A DNA stretch of 14,135 nt, from assembly GCA_029052265.1 (NCBI GenBank), contig JAIDJJ010000431.1:1-14135 (forward strand). The letters are read 5' to 3'. Of the stretch, positions 7,406-14,135 are shown piece by piece. The notes under the pieces were generated by a model. It saw only the letters and a list, made by a program, of their open reading frames with translations. It was not told where the DNA came from and searched no databases. This DNA comes from Muribaculaceae bacterium (GTDB lineage Bacteria; Bacteroidota; Bacteroidia; Bacteroidales; Muribaculaceae). Numbering within the stretch: the first letter of the stretch is position 1; each line of letters starts with the position of its first letter. The position numbers and the translations under genes are program-made.

Positions 7406-8626
7406 TTATTGGAAATCGGGAATATCTGCGGTATATTCCACCATCGGGCAGACGGTCCAGTTGATCGAGAGGGAGGCATCTTCCTCTATTCCGGTGATTT
7501 CAAACCGGTAGAGGTGGTTTCTGAGGATGCATTTCCAGTAAGGTTCTGTCCCTTCGCCGGGCATCCCATCGGTATAGGGCGATACGGATAAAGGGAATGT
7601 GCCGGTAAAACCTTTGATCTTCATTTTTATGATCTGTGGGTTGCCGCTCAGGTCGTATTCCGGTAAGTAGACGACATGGGAACCGGTTTCTTCATCTTTA
7701 ATGAAAATCAATTCGCTTTCTGCCGGACGCGGGTTAAATTCATGTGCATCGAAATTGGGAGCTGTAGTTACCTGAGCCGTCTCACCGGTAGTGTCATAAT
7801 TTTCCATCCGTGACAGTGGCGACGGTATAAGCTGGAGCCCGGTGTTCCATTTCCAGGATTCTATCCATACCTGTTCTATCTCAAGTCCTGAATCTGCATC
7901 GGTAGATATTTCGATTTTAGCCAGCGACCTCAATAGCCATACAGTGCCGAGAGGGTAGGGGTTGGCTGCATTGTAGATCTGTGTGTCGTATTTGCTCAGG
8001 TTCACTTTGCGGATGCCGAAGAGGGGGATACCGGAACCGGTTTCATTGTCAGGAGCCCAGCTGCTGCCGGAAGAGATCACATTGGTGTAATTCAATGTTT
8101 TTTGAAGATCGCTCAACTTGGTCTCACCCGTTTTTAAATCAGAATAAAGTGTTGTCCCTCCTGTCCATTTAGATGCGTTGGCAACAGTGACAATACAGAA
8201 GTCAAGATCCTTTTCAGAATATTTTTCGCTGTCCAGAAACGTTGTGATGATTACATCGGTGCCGTTAGATGTGATCACCGACTCTTCAAGCCTGTCTGAT
8301 TGATCGGGCGACCAGATTATATCTTTCAATACGGCATTGTCAGAAGCCACGGTTTCCCCTTCAACAAAATCGAAAGAGAAAACATATAGATCATTTATGT
8401 CGATATATGATTCGGCAAGCGAGCCTTCTTCTTCCGCCCGGGTGGATGCAGCCGGCAACCCTCCCGCAATCTCAAGGCTTACCCCGAACCCTTTGTCTGT
8501 AGAGACCGCAGGACATTCTCCGCTTTCCATAACGCATGCAGTCAGTGATGTAGCAGTCAGAACGACCGCCGCATAGCGGGAAAGATTATGGAGTGCCGTG
8601 TGGACGGTATTGAAAATCGTTTTCAT
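7406..8626 (-). CDS. Fimbrillin-like accessory pilus subunit (lipoprotein)
   Basis: 406 aa. A 31-residue lipoprotein signal ends SLTAC (C31). After a short linker comes a pilin first strand (GFGVSLEIAGG) and the site AASTRAEEEG with R63, matching the Arg cleavage position of type V pilins. The core has the fimbrillin landmarks GIPLFGIRKVNL and VWLLRSLAKIEIS in the middle, and RNHLYRFEITGI (R369) before the C-terminal strand SINWTVCPM. It probably sits between stalk and tip as a minor subunit, exported as a lipoprotein, cleaved at the surface, and polymerised by donor-strand exchange. The gene lies 11 bp after the anchor gene and 31 bp before the tip gene, so it is translated from the same message. 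I cannot tell which of the P. gingivalis accessory subunits (FimC/D or Mfa3/4) it corresponds to. Confidence 0.78.
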   Translation of the reverse strand: MKTIFNTVHTALHNLSRYAAVVLTATSLTACVMESGECPAVSTDKGFGVSLEIAGGLPAASTRAEEEGSLAESYIDINDLYVFSFDFVEGETVASDNAVLKDIIWSPDQSDRLEESVITSNGTDVIITTFLDSEKYSEKDLDFCIVTVANASKWTGGTTLYSDLKTGETKLSDLQKTLNYTNVISSGSSWAPDNETGSGIPLFGIRKVNLSKYDTQIYNAANPYPLGTVWLLRSLAKIEISTDADSGLEIEQVWIESWKWNTGLQLIPSPLSRMENYDTTGETAQVTTAPNFDAHEFNPRPAESELIFIKDEETGSHVVYLPEYDLSGNPQIIKMKIKGFTGTFPLSVSPYTDGMPGEGTEPYWKCILRNHLYRFEITGIEEDASLSINWTVCPMVEYTADIPDFQ

Positions 8627-8637
8627 TCCTTTAGGGT

Positions 8638-9690
8638 TTAGTGTAACGGGGTGTCCTGTTTAGGCACTACATGCCAGGAGTTGATGTATATGCCGATATT
8701 GCTATACCAGTTCATCCCTTTGTCGATAAAGAAAGTCATGCTGTATTCATCCTGACGGTCAAGATATTCCTGATTCCCCATAGGGCGGTAGTTCCCTTTC
8801 ACGAGGAGCAGGTATTGTATGAAGGGTATCCTGATTATCTCTTTACCGTCGGAATTTCGTATCACGGTAAGGAAACTTTCAGCATCCTCCATCAGCCGGG
8901 ATGTGGACATCTCGGCAAGCACCGAACTTACAGAAGTGGTGGTGCCTCCGTCTGCTCCGGGAGTTGAAGCCTGTCCGCTGGAGATCATCCAGGGGTCATA
9001 TCTGAAAACCGGCGTTCCGCTGATGACATCATTGTCGAAAGCGAGTTGAGAATTGTCGGCGGTAATGAATATTGAGAAATCGTCTTTCCCCATCTCTTTC
9101 CCGTCAAGGTTCTGAAGGAGCACCTTTACGTATTTTGTGTCTTTTACGAGCGAGAGTTGCACGGTCCTTGTCTCGTTGGCATCCGGGTTGTATGTGATCT
9201 CCACGTTCTCAGCGAGTGCGTGATAAAGACCGGATAATTTTGTGTCGGAAAAAAGGGTGGGCTGATTGCCGGCTTTTGTCGCACCCTGCAGGAGCAACTC
9301 TATCCCGAGAGCTGAGGGGGAAGCCGGAGAATCGGAAAGGAGAGAGAATCCGGGATTGTTGTCAAGTCCGCACCACGCTACGAAGTCATAATTCCCCGGC
9401 TCAAGCGGAATGTCGATGTAAAAATCTTTGTTCCGCAGGGCTTCTCCGCTTGCCTGTGATTTCCATACCGGTGTGCCATGCCGGTCGAATGCCCACACAT
9501 TTACGGAATTTACTTCCGAATTGAAAGCGTCGGCAAACTTCATGTTGTAGTCATATATGAAGGTCAGGCGATGTTGGGTCCGGCATTCAGGAAGACCGTC
9601 GTCAAACACGGATTCGCAAGAAGAGAGCGAGAGAGCCAGAATACAGGCTGCCGCGGATCTGCGTATAAGTGTAGAAAAAATATTATTCAT
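8638..9690 (-). CDS. FimB/Mfa2-family pilus anchor lipoprotein
   Basis: 350 aa from the ATG at 9690. An ATG 66 bp further upstream (9756) is in frame, but it would put 22 residues, encoded by hairpin DNA, before the signal peptide, so the shorter start is chosen. The signal ends ALSLSSC (C25). The text right after it is diagnostic of FimB/Mfa2 proteins: DDGLPECRTQHRLTF, then IYDYNMKFADAF, then VNVWAFDRHG. In P. gingivalis this family fixes the pilus in the outer membrane and limits its length. In keeping with that, there is no Thr-Arg-Ala cleavage site here, unlike in the three other pilus lipoproteins of this locus. The C-terminus INSWHVVPKQ resembles the end of the stalk protein (VQRWRLVPKQ). 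The gene is separated from the stalk gene by 104 bp holding two hairpins and is 11 bp from the accessory subunit. Confidence 0.87.
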   Translation of the reverse strand: MNNIFSTLIRRSAAACILALSLSSCESVFDDGLPECRTQHRLTFIYDYNMKFADAFNSEVNSVNVWAFDRHGTPVWKSQASGEALRNKDFYIDIPLEPGNYDFVAWCGLDNNPGFSLLSDSPASPSALGIELLLQGATKAGNQPTLFSDTKLSGLYHALAENVEITYNPDANETRTVQLSLVKDTKYVKVLLQNLDGKEMGKDDFSIFITADNSQLAFDNDVISGTPVFRYDPWMISSGQASTPGADGGTTTSVSSVLAEMSTSRLMEDAESFLTVIRNSDGKEIIRIPFIQYLLLVKGNYRPMGNQEYLDRQDEYSMTFFIDKGMNWYSNIGIYINSWHVVPKQDTPLH

Positions 9691-9714
9691 ATCACTTTGT
9701 TTATGATTAGTGAA

Positions 9715-9738
9715 GGAAGAGGGTTTCACCCCTCTTCC
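9715..9738 (-). promoter_or_regulatory. Intercistronic hairpin A (9-bp stem, 6-nt loop)
   Basis: GGAAGAGGG at 9715-9723 pairs perfectly with CCCTCTTCC at 9730-9738. It is the second hairpin met by transcription leaving the stalk gene and lies 24 bp before the anchor start codon. No U-run follows in the minus-strand transcript, so mRNA stabilisation, partial termination or control of translation are all open. Confidence 0.6.
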
Positions 9739-9745
9739 CCCAGAC

Positions 9746-9769
9746 CGGATGCGCATGTCAGCGCATCCG
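9746..9769 (-). promoter_or_regulatory. Intercistronic hairpin B (9-bp GC-rich stem, 6-nt loop)
   Basis: CGGATGCGC at 9746-9754 pairs perfectly with GCGCATCCG at 9761-9769. It lies 25 bp after the stalk gene's stop codon, has the same geometry as hairpin A, and is separated from it by 7 nt. A 3' stabilising structure for the stalk message or an attenuator before the minor-subunit genes would fit; it has no T-run. Confidence 0.62.
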
Positions 9770-9794
9770 TGGGTAGAATACTACCTATATCGCC

Positions 9795-11771
9795 TTACGG
9801 CTTTAGAATTACGTTTTGCTTTGGAACGAGACGCCAGCGCTGAACGAGAAGTTTTGTCTTGACGTAATACTGCATTTCAGTGACATTGGGGATGATCGGG
9901 TCGTTGGGATCATTGATGCCGGTTCCGATGCCGGATATACCCTGGATATTGATGTTGTAGATATGGTTGCGCACCACTCCGTAATGTCCGAGCAACGGGT
10001 TATAGTCCTTGTCTCCGATACCGGAGGTTGCCGATGCCCACAAATGTTTGATCGGGACATTGAAATATGCCATGCCGCTTTTGAAGCTTTCGATAGCGCC
10101 AAACTCCGGGCTGAACGAGGAGTAGAGAGCGATGTTGACAGTTGTGATGTCGTTGTCGTTCACGGGAACCATGATACCGTTGGCATTTCTGTAATAATAT
10201 ATGGGATCACCGTTTTCCTCATTGAGGTCCTTTCCGGTCATCTGAAGAGTCACATGACGGCTTGCCAATGGAACCTTCCCGTAAATTTCCTGCTCAGGAT
10301 GTGTCACCTCAAAGGCAGCCAGGTAAGGATTGTCCTCGCCATTAATTTGGTCTGCATATGGAACCGGTACGTACTCGACTTTGTCGCTTTCACCCTCAGA
10401 TTTAGTGACAACCTTAATGTAAACCACAGAGTTTTTTTCCATGAATTCCTTTTTCATGTCATTGCCTACCCAAATACGGTATTGAGAGATGTCGCCGGTT
10501 CCGCGGGAGATGTAGAAAGAAGTGCCGTCTTCAATTAAATCGGTCCCTTTTTTAAGATTATATTTTCCCACGATAGTGACAGAAGTCACGGCGCGCCCCA
10601 TTTCATCGGCAATTACACTCGGACGCATTGTGTTTTCAAGAGTGTAGAGACAATTGTCCTCACCAAGTTCGCTTCCCCATTTTCCTGTCTGTTTATCATC
10701 GGAATCATAGATATCGTTGTATGAGCGATAATCCAATGAGAACCCATCTCCGTTGCCATATATGTCGGCGGTTTCAGGGTATTTGCCGCCATTGAAATAT
10801 GTTGGGGAATAAGCCCAGAATGTCCTGTGTCCTTCGGTGTAATTCCAGGACGGCTTGGTAAGATTCCCCATATGGGCGTCATTGTTTGCTGTTCCATAAG
10901 TGAGGTTTGTGATTTCTGTCACAGCGGATCCATTAGTTTCCTGAGAACGGAAATTCTTGATAAGGAAAGTGTTTCTCTCTACATTGTTCACACCCCAGGA
11001 AAGAGGTTGGAAAGAGAGGGTATAGTCACCGACAGTCTCCTGATTGTTTGAGGGAGACGGATCAAAGGCACCCTCTTCATTGGTGACAACAACTTTTGCC
11101 ACGACGCGTTCCACATAAATCAAGGTCTCTTTATCAGTATCCTCATTATTTTTAGCAGCTTCCTCAGACTCGAAAAGTGCGCCCTCCGGAAGTTTCGTCG
11201 CTATCACAGGGAGGTCTTGGTCTTTGCCTTCATAATACACAGAATTGCTCATGGTATATCCTGCGTGATCATCTGTGGAAATAATCTGGTCGTGTGTGCG
11301 TGTCAGACACAGTACGCGGTTTAGTGCCTGATTTACATCGGAAGAAGCTTTCTCTGTAGGGTTGACGTATGCCATTACATATTCAGGCATTCCCTGTCCC
11401 TCTTTCAGCTCTACGGGAACAATTATTTGTAATGTCGTTTCAATTGATCCGGATCCATTTCCAGGCGTACCCTCGAAGTTTGTCAATGTTTGAGAATTGA
11501 TGTAGTTGCCGAGTCCATCATAGAAGACAAACAACACCTTGTTGATCTTCATTTCCTCTGGGGAGCCGTCAATGTAGTTATCCTTATCGGTGTTGTCTTC
11601 GTTGCCGGCTCTTGTGGAACTCTCTCCCGGGTCTGCTATCGAGACCTTGATGAAAAGCTGGGTGTCTTTGTCGACCACCTTGGGCTCGTCATTGACGAGG
11701 TTGTCGCTGGAGCATGAAGCAAGCCCTAAAGCTGTCATGACTGCCATGCCGTAGAAAAACTTTGTTTTCAT
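9795..11771 (-). CDS. Mfa1-family major (stalk) fimbrillin, lipoprotein precursor
   Basis: 658 aa, longer than P. gingivalis Mfa1 (about 563) or FimA (about 383). The signal peptide ends LGLASC (C20), followed by a Ser/Asp linker, a first strand (TQLFIKVSIADPG) and SSTRAGNED with R54, the probable trypsin-like cleavage point; then INKVLFVFYDGLGNYINSQ, a typical start of the first fimbrillin domain. Later landmarks are TFWAYSPTYFNGGKYP, VVRNHIYNINIQGI (R601) and the last strand VQRWRLVPKQNVILKP. In type V pili the precursor reaches the surface lipidated, loses its N-terminal strand after Arg cleavage, and the C-terminal strand of a neighbour fills the groove. The start is clear: an A-rich region with no Shine-Dalgarno sequence precedes ATG 11771. 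A 281-bp upstream spacer suggests its own promoter or long leader; two hairpins follow the gene, which fits a subunit needed in excess. Confidence 0.88.
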   Translation of the reverse strand: MKTKFFYGMAVMTALGLASCSSDNLVNDEPKVVDKDTQLFIKVSIADPGESSTRAGNEDNTDKDNYIDGSPEEMKINKVLFVFYDGLGNYINSQTLTNFEGTPGNGSGSIETTLQIIVPVELKEGQGMPEYVMAYVNPTEKASSDVNQALNRVLCLTRTHDQIISTDDHAGYTMSNSVYYEGKDQDLPVIATKLPEGALFESEEAAKNNEDTDKETLIYVERVVAKVVVTNEEGAFDPSPSNNQETVGDYTLSFQPLSWGVNNVERNTFLIKNFRSQETNGSAVTEITNLTYGTANNDAHMGNLTKPSWNYTEGHRTFWAYSPTYFNGGKYPETADIYGNGDGFSLDYRSYNDIYDSDDKQTGKWGSELGEDNCLYTLENTMRPSVIADEMGRAVTSVTIVGKYNLKKGTDLIEDGTSFYISRGTGDISQYRIWVGNDMKKEFMEKNSVVYIKVVTKSEGESDKVEYVPVPYADQINGEDNPYLAAFEVTHPEQEIYGKVPLASRHVTLQMTGKDLNEENGDPIYYYRNANGIMVPVNDNDITTVNIALYSSFSPEFGAIESFKSGMAYFNVPIKHLWASATSGIGDKDYNPLLGHYGVVRNHIYNINIQGISGIGTGINDPNDPIIPNVTEMQYYVKTKLLVQRWRLVPKQNVILKP

Positions 11772-12052
11772 ACTGTTGGTTGTTAAGTTATTATTTAGTT
11801 TTGTTAAGGTGTATTCAGATTTTTGATATTTGTAGATATCAGAGTATGGCGTCTTATATTATGGCATTGTTAATGACAATATTTATCAGCTGAAAATCCG
11901 GGTTATGGTAAAATACCCCCTGTGCAAACATATTTTCATTGTCGATTATACGTTTGCTGATTATAGCCGGATACGAGCTATTGAAGAAATATTTGACGGT
12001 ATAATATAAAACTTGTTTACATTATCATGAGCGGATAATCCTTAAAGGGAAA
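11772..12052 (-). promoter_or_regulatory. Stalk-gene upstream region with candidate Bacteroidota promoter
   Basis: This is the longest gene-free stretch of the pilus locus. On the minus strand TATGTTTG (11932 down to 11925) matches the Bacteroidota -7 consensus TAnnTTTG, which would give a leader of about 145 nt before ATG 11771. I see no TTTG at the expected -33 distance, so the promoter is uncertain. The region is AT-rich and holds only short inverted repeats, such as ATTATC/GATAAT at 12021-12039 and GATAT/ATATC at 11825-11840. No open reading frame or RNA gene is apparent. Confidence 0.35.
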
Positions 12053-13498
12053 TCACAGGATTGTCACGCCGCCGGATATGGCTGCGGCTTCCATTTTCCC
12101 GATTTCGAGGAGTGCTGCCGCTGCATCTTTGTTGCCGGCATTTTCTGATTTTGTCAGCCATTGCCTGGCTGCCGGATAGTCTCCGGTCATCGCTGCCAGT
12201 ATCCCCCTGGCATAGTCGGCTTGGGGATTCTCCCCGGCGCGGTCGAGGTAGGAGGCGGCGCCGGCAAAGTCTCCGACACTGATTGATGCGAGACCGGCGT
12301 TCAGGTTGGCGGTGGCATCGTCAGGAAACAGACGGGCGGCGAGAGAGAACACTTCAAAATACTCCCTGCTTCCCTGCGGATAGCTGTTTGCCAGGATATA
12401 AAGTTCGTTCTGGCTCAGGTTTCTCGGATTTGTCTCCATTACTTCCCGGATCTCGTTCACATCATAATACTTACGTATGTTGTAGGAGATTCTGTAGTCA
12501 GTGTGCCGCAGAAGAGGATATACCTCTTTGAGCAATCCGGGATATGCTTTCGGAAATTTTTCCCTGAATACGTCGTTTCTGGTCTCGGGAGTTACATTCG
12601 GGTCGTTGATGAAGGCGATCATTTCGTCTGCCCCGGGTATCCGGTTTGTCTCAAGCCATTTCTTAAGACCGTCCCAATCTTCGGCTACGAAAGATGTTCT
12701 GTAGAGGGATGCAGGGAATGAAGAGTGTTTCCTGACATATTCCTTCACGATTTCGGTTCTGCCTTTCGCAAGCCGAACATTGTTGGCATACGGACCCTCC
12801 GGAGATGCGTATCCGCAGAGAAAAATGTCCTTTACCGTGGCATCCGGATTGTCTTTCACACGGTTGAGCGATAGTAGGATAGAGTCGAGCTCTGCATAAT
12901 TGCCGGCGTAGCTCCAGTCAATGTCTGTCTTGTTGACCATAAACCGTATGTTGGCTCTTCCGGAAAGCGAAAAGTTTTTTTCGAGAGTGTCACCCGGGAT
13001 GACATAATTGAATTTTGGAGCCGTCATTTTCCTGTTGTAGTCAAGAGACGCTATCCCGATGGCTTCCGAACCTTCCGACGCGAACCGGTCGCTACAGTTG
13101 CATTCGCTCACTGTGTCGACAAGTATTTGAAGAGACGAAGTTTCCATCCACGGCTCGAAATCAATTGTGCGGGAATAGGTTGAGGCAGCCGGTTTCCCCG
13201 CTTTTTCAAGAATGGTAGATGTGTTGCCGTTTCTTATCTCGTAAAACCATGCCCGTTTCCCGGCTATAGTTATCGGGTCGAGCCTGACAGTGTCCGTGCC
13301 GGCAATGACGGCAGGAGTTAGTATAACTTTAGAATCGGATTTCACTTTCCAGTCTTCAGTATTTACCGACATGTTGACAGTCAGGGAATTGTCGGATCTC
13401 AAGACGGAGAGACGGGATATGTTAAGGCGTCCGGTGTTTACACCGGCAGAAGCGGCTATAGCCGATGCCGCCATTATGCAGGGAATATATTTTTTCAT
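12053..13498 (-). CDS. DUF3868 / OmpA-like / TPR-like envelope protein of pilus locus
   Basis: 481 aa. A Sec signal peptide (about 1-18, AAIS-rich, no lipobox) is followed by a DUF3868 region (about 20-150): RLNISRLSVLRSDNSLTVNM, the usual opening of this family, and later VILTPAVIAGTDTVRLDPI. From about 175 there is an OmpA-C-like segment: ANIRFMVNKTDIDWSY, then IFLCGYASPEGP (motif at 229-235) and NNVRLAKGRTEIVKEYV, which match the peptidoglycan-binding 'G-x-A-x-x-x-G ... N-x-x-L-x-x-x-R' pattern. The last 120 residues are Ala-rich helical pairs of TPR type (TANLNAGLASISVGDFAGAA, ARGILAAMTGDYPAARQWL). DUF3575 and DUF3868 genes habitually sit upstream of Bacteroidales fimbrial genes, but their function is not established. 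The start is 14 bp after the DUF3575 stop, so the two are one transcription unit. A periplasmic scaffold for pilus assembly is a reasonable inference. Confidence 0.83.
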   Translation of the reverse strand: MKKYIPCIMAASAIAASAGVNTGRLNISRLSVLRSDNSLTVNMSVNTEDWKVKSDSKVILTPAVIAGTDTVRLDPITIAGKRAWFYEIRNGNTSTILEKAGKPAASTYSRTIDFEPWMETSSLQILVDTVSECNCSDRFASEGSEAIGIASLDYNRKMTAPKFNYVIPGDTLEKNFSLSGRANIRFMVNKTDIDWSYAGNYAELDSILLSLNRVKDNPDATVKDIFLCGYASPEGPYANNVRLAKGRTEIVKEYVRKHSSFPASLYRTSFVAEDWDGLKKWLETNRIPGADEMIAFINDPNVTPETRNDVFREKFPKAYPGLLKEVYPLLRHTDYRISYNIRKYYDVNEIREVMETNPRNLSQNELYILANSYPQGSREYFEVFSLAARLFPDDATANLNAGLASISVGDFAGAASYLDRAGENPQADYARGILAAMTGDYPAARQWLTKSENAGNKDAAAALLEIGKMEAAAISGGVTIL

Positions 13499-13512
13499 GA
13501 TGAAATCCGGAT

Positions 13513-14100
13513 TTAGAATATATATACGATGTTAATGGCAGCCTTTGTGGGACCGACATAATTGTGAGCGCGATTGCTGTCAATTTTAGAGCCGCATTCG
13601 GCGCATGGGTATGAATCGTATCGGGTGTAAATCCAACCGATACCGATTTCCGTCTCTATGTTCCAATGCGGATGCACGGGGAAGGCGTATCCATAGGCAA
13701 TTCCAGCACCGGCACCCCATCCCTGGTATCTTTTATTCTTAAGGTTGTGGAAATCAGTTCCGAGGAAATTGACAGGTATATTGAGATTCCCGAGGTTATA
13801 TTGTCCTCCGATAGCGTGGATACCGAAGAAATGTCCGGCAAATCTTCGGCATAGCCAATATCTTGCTTCCGGCTGTACCATCCAATGTTTCCATTTGTGT
13901 CCGTCGATTGTCCAGAAATTGCCTTGTCCGGAGATATCGAGAGTCCATTTTGGGGCAAGCGCGACTTCGAGACCGAGATTAGGAGACAGGGCAGCGTCAG
14001 ACAGAAGGTTTGTTTTTACGGCTACCTTCTGGGCATAGGCTTTGGGATATATCCCGGCGGCAGCCAGGAGCATGATCCATATAAAAATCGTTCGTGTCAT
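13513..14100 (-). CDS. DUF3575 outer-membrane-type protein
   Basis: 195 aa from the ATG at 14100; an in-frame ATG at 14133 would add 11 residues ahead of a good signal peptide (MTRTIFIWIMLLAAAG, ending KAYAQ), so the shorter form is used. DUF3575 landmarks are clear: VAVKTNLLSDAALSPNLGLE, then LAPKWTLDISGQGNFW, KWKHWMVQPEARYWLCRRF, GHFFGIHAIGGQYN and a last strand ending NIVYIF. The alternation of aromatic and polar residues and the terminal Phe point to an outer-membrane beta-barrel. A CAEC motif (C166/C169) in the DSYPCAECGSKID turn seems to be shared with other members I recall. It is the first pilus-locus gene in the window; only 35 bp lie upstream of it, so its promoter is not visible with any certainty. 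Confidence 0.86.
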   Translation of the reverse strand: MTRTIFIWIMLLAAAGIYPKAYAQKVAVKTNLLSDAALSPNLGLEVALAPKWTLDISGQGNFWTIDGHKWKHWMVQPEARYWLCRRFAGHFFGIHAIGGQYNLGNLNIPVNFLGTDFHNLKNKRYQGWGAGAGIAYGYAFPVHPHWNIETEIGIGWIYTRYDSYPCAECGSKIDSNRAHNYVGPTKAAINIVYIF

Positions 14101-14135
14101 ATCAGAAGTATTACTTAAAAAATAACCAATCATTC

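Noticed and set aside
9816..10538. A 240-codon open frame on the plus strand opposite the stalk gene
   Set aside because: It lies wholly antisense to a well-supported fimbrillin and its translation has no recognisable motif or signal.
12021..12039. ATTATC/GATAAT hairpin as a terminator after the DUF3868 gene
   Set aside because: A 6-bp AT-rich stem without a T-run is too weak to support.
12061..12721. Arg-rich plus-strand frames opposite the DUF3868 gene
   Set aside because: The Arg richness comes from reading the complement of Ala/Gly-rich TPR-like coding sequence.
1..14135. CRISPR arrays, tRNA or rRNA genes, transposases or integrases
   Set aside because: No spaced repeats, cloverleaf-like segments or recombinase motifs were found on reading; the GATT block has no unique spacers.

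Overview
The window looks like a Bacteroidales chromosome segment (Bacteroidota; the exact family is uncertain, a Muribaculaceae/Bacteroides/Parabacteroides relative would fit). The grounds are FimA/Mfa1-type (type V) pilus genes preceded by DUF3575 and DUF3868 genes, Bacteroidota-style lipoproteins, A-rich start regions without Shine-Dalgarno sequences, and one TAnnTTTG -7 element. All assignments come from reading the proteins; no search was run.

Plus-strand block (1-3065): the 3' part of a dGTPase gene (dgt, cut by the window edge), a 97-bp spacer built from 10-bp phased GATT repeats that can fold into two hairpins, a TPM/YgcG-family membrane protein with four CxxC pairs and a Gly-rich tail, and a lipoprotein with an RsiV-like DUF3298 domain. 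This block meets the minus-strand block tail to tail at about 3066-3084, with an inverted repeat spanning both stop codons.

Minus-strand block (14100 down to 3085): a nearly uninterrupted pilus locus. In transcription order it holds a DUF3575 outer-membrane-type protein, a DUF3868/OmpA-like/TPR protein, a 281-bp spacer with a possible internal promoter, a large Mfa1-type stalk fimbrillin, a 104-bp spacer with two strong hairpins, a FimB/Mfa2-type anchor lipoprotein, a fimbrillin-like accessory subunit, a 1123-aa tip-type protein with a two-part lectin-like C-terminus and an EF-hand-like loop, and a DUF5106 thioredoxin-like lipoprotein with CPQC, only 6 bp after the tip gene.

How the pilus genes probably work together: stalk, accessory and tip proteins are all lipoproteins with a Thr-Arg-Ala site 32 to 34 residues after the lipid Cys, matching the Arg cleavage that in Porphyromonas gingivalis frees the donor-strand groove. 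The anchor lacks this site, as expected for a subunit that stays lipidated in the outer membrane. The twin hairpins sit where stalk-to-anchor stoichiometry would be set. The CxxC protein may serve disulfides of the Cys-rich tip. The general pilus type is known; the points most worth a second look are the hairpin pair, the tip architecture and the tip-oxidoreductase linkage.
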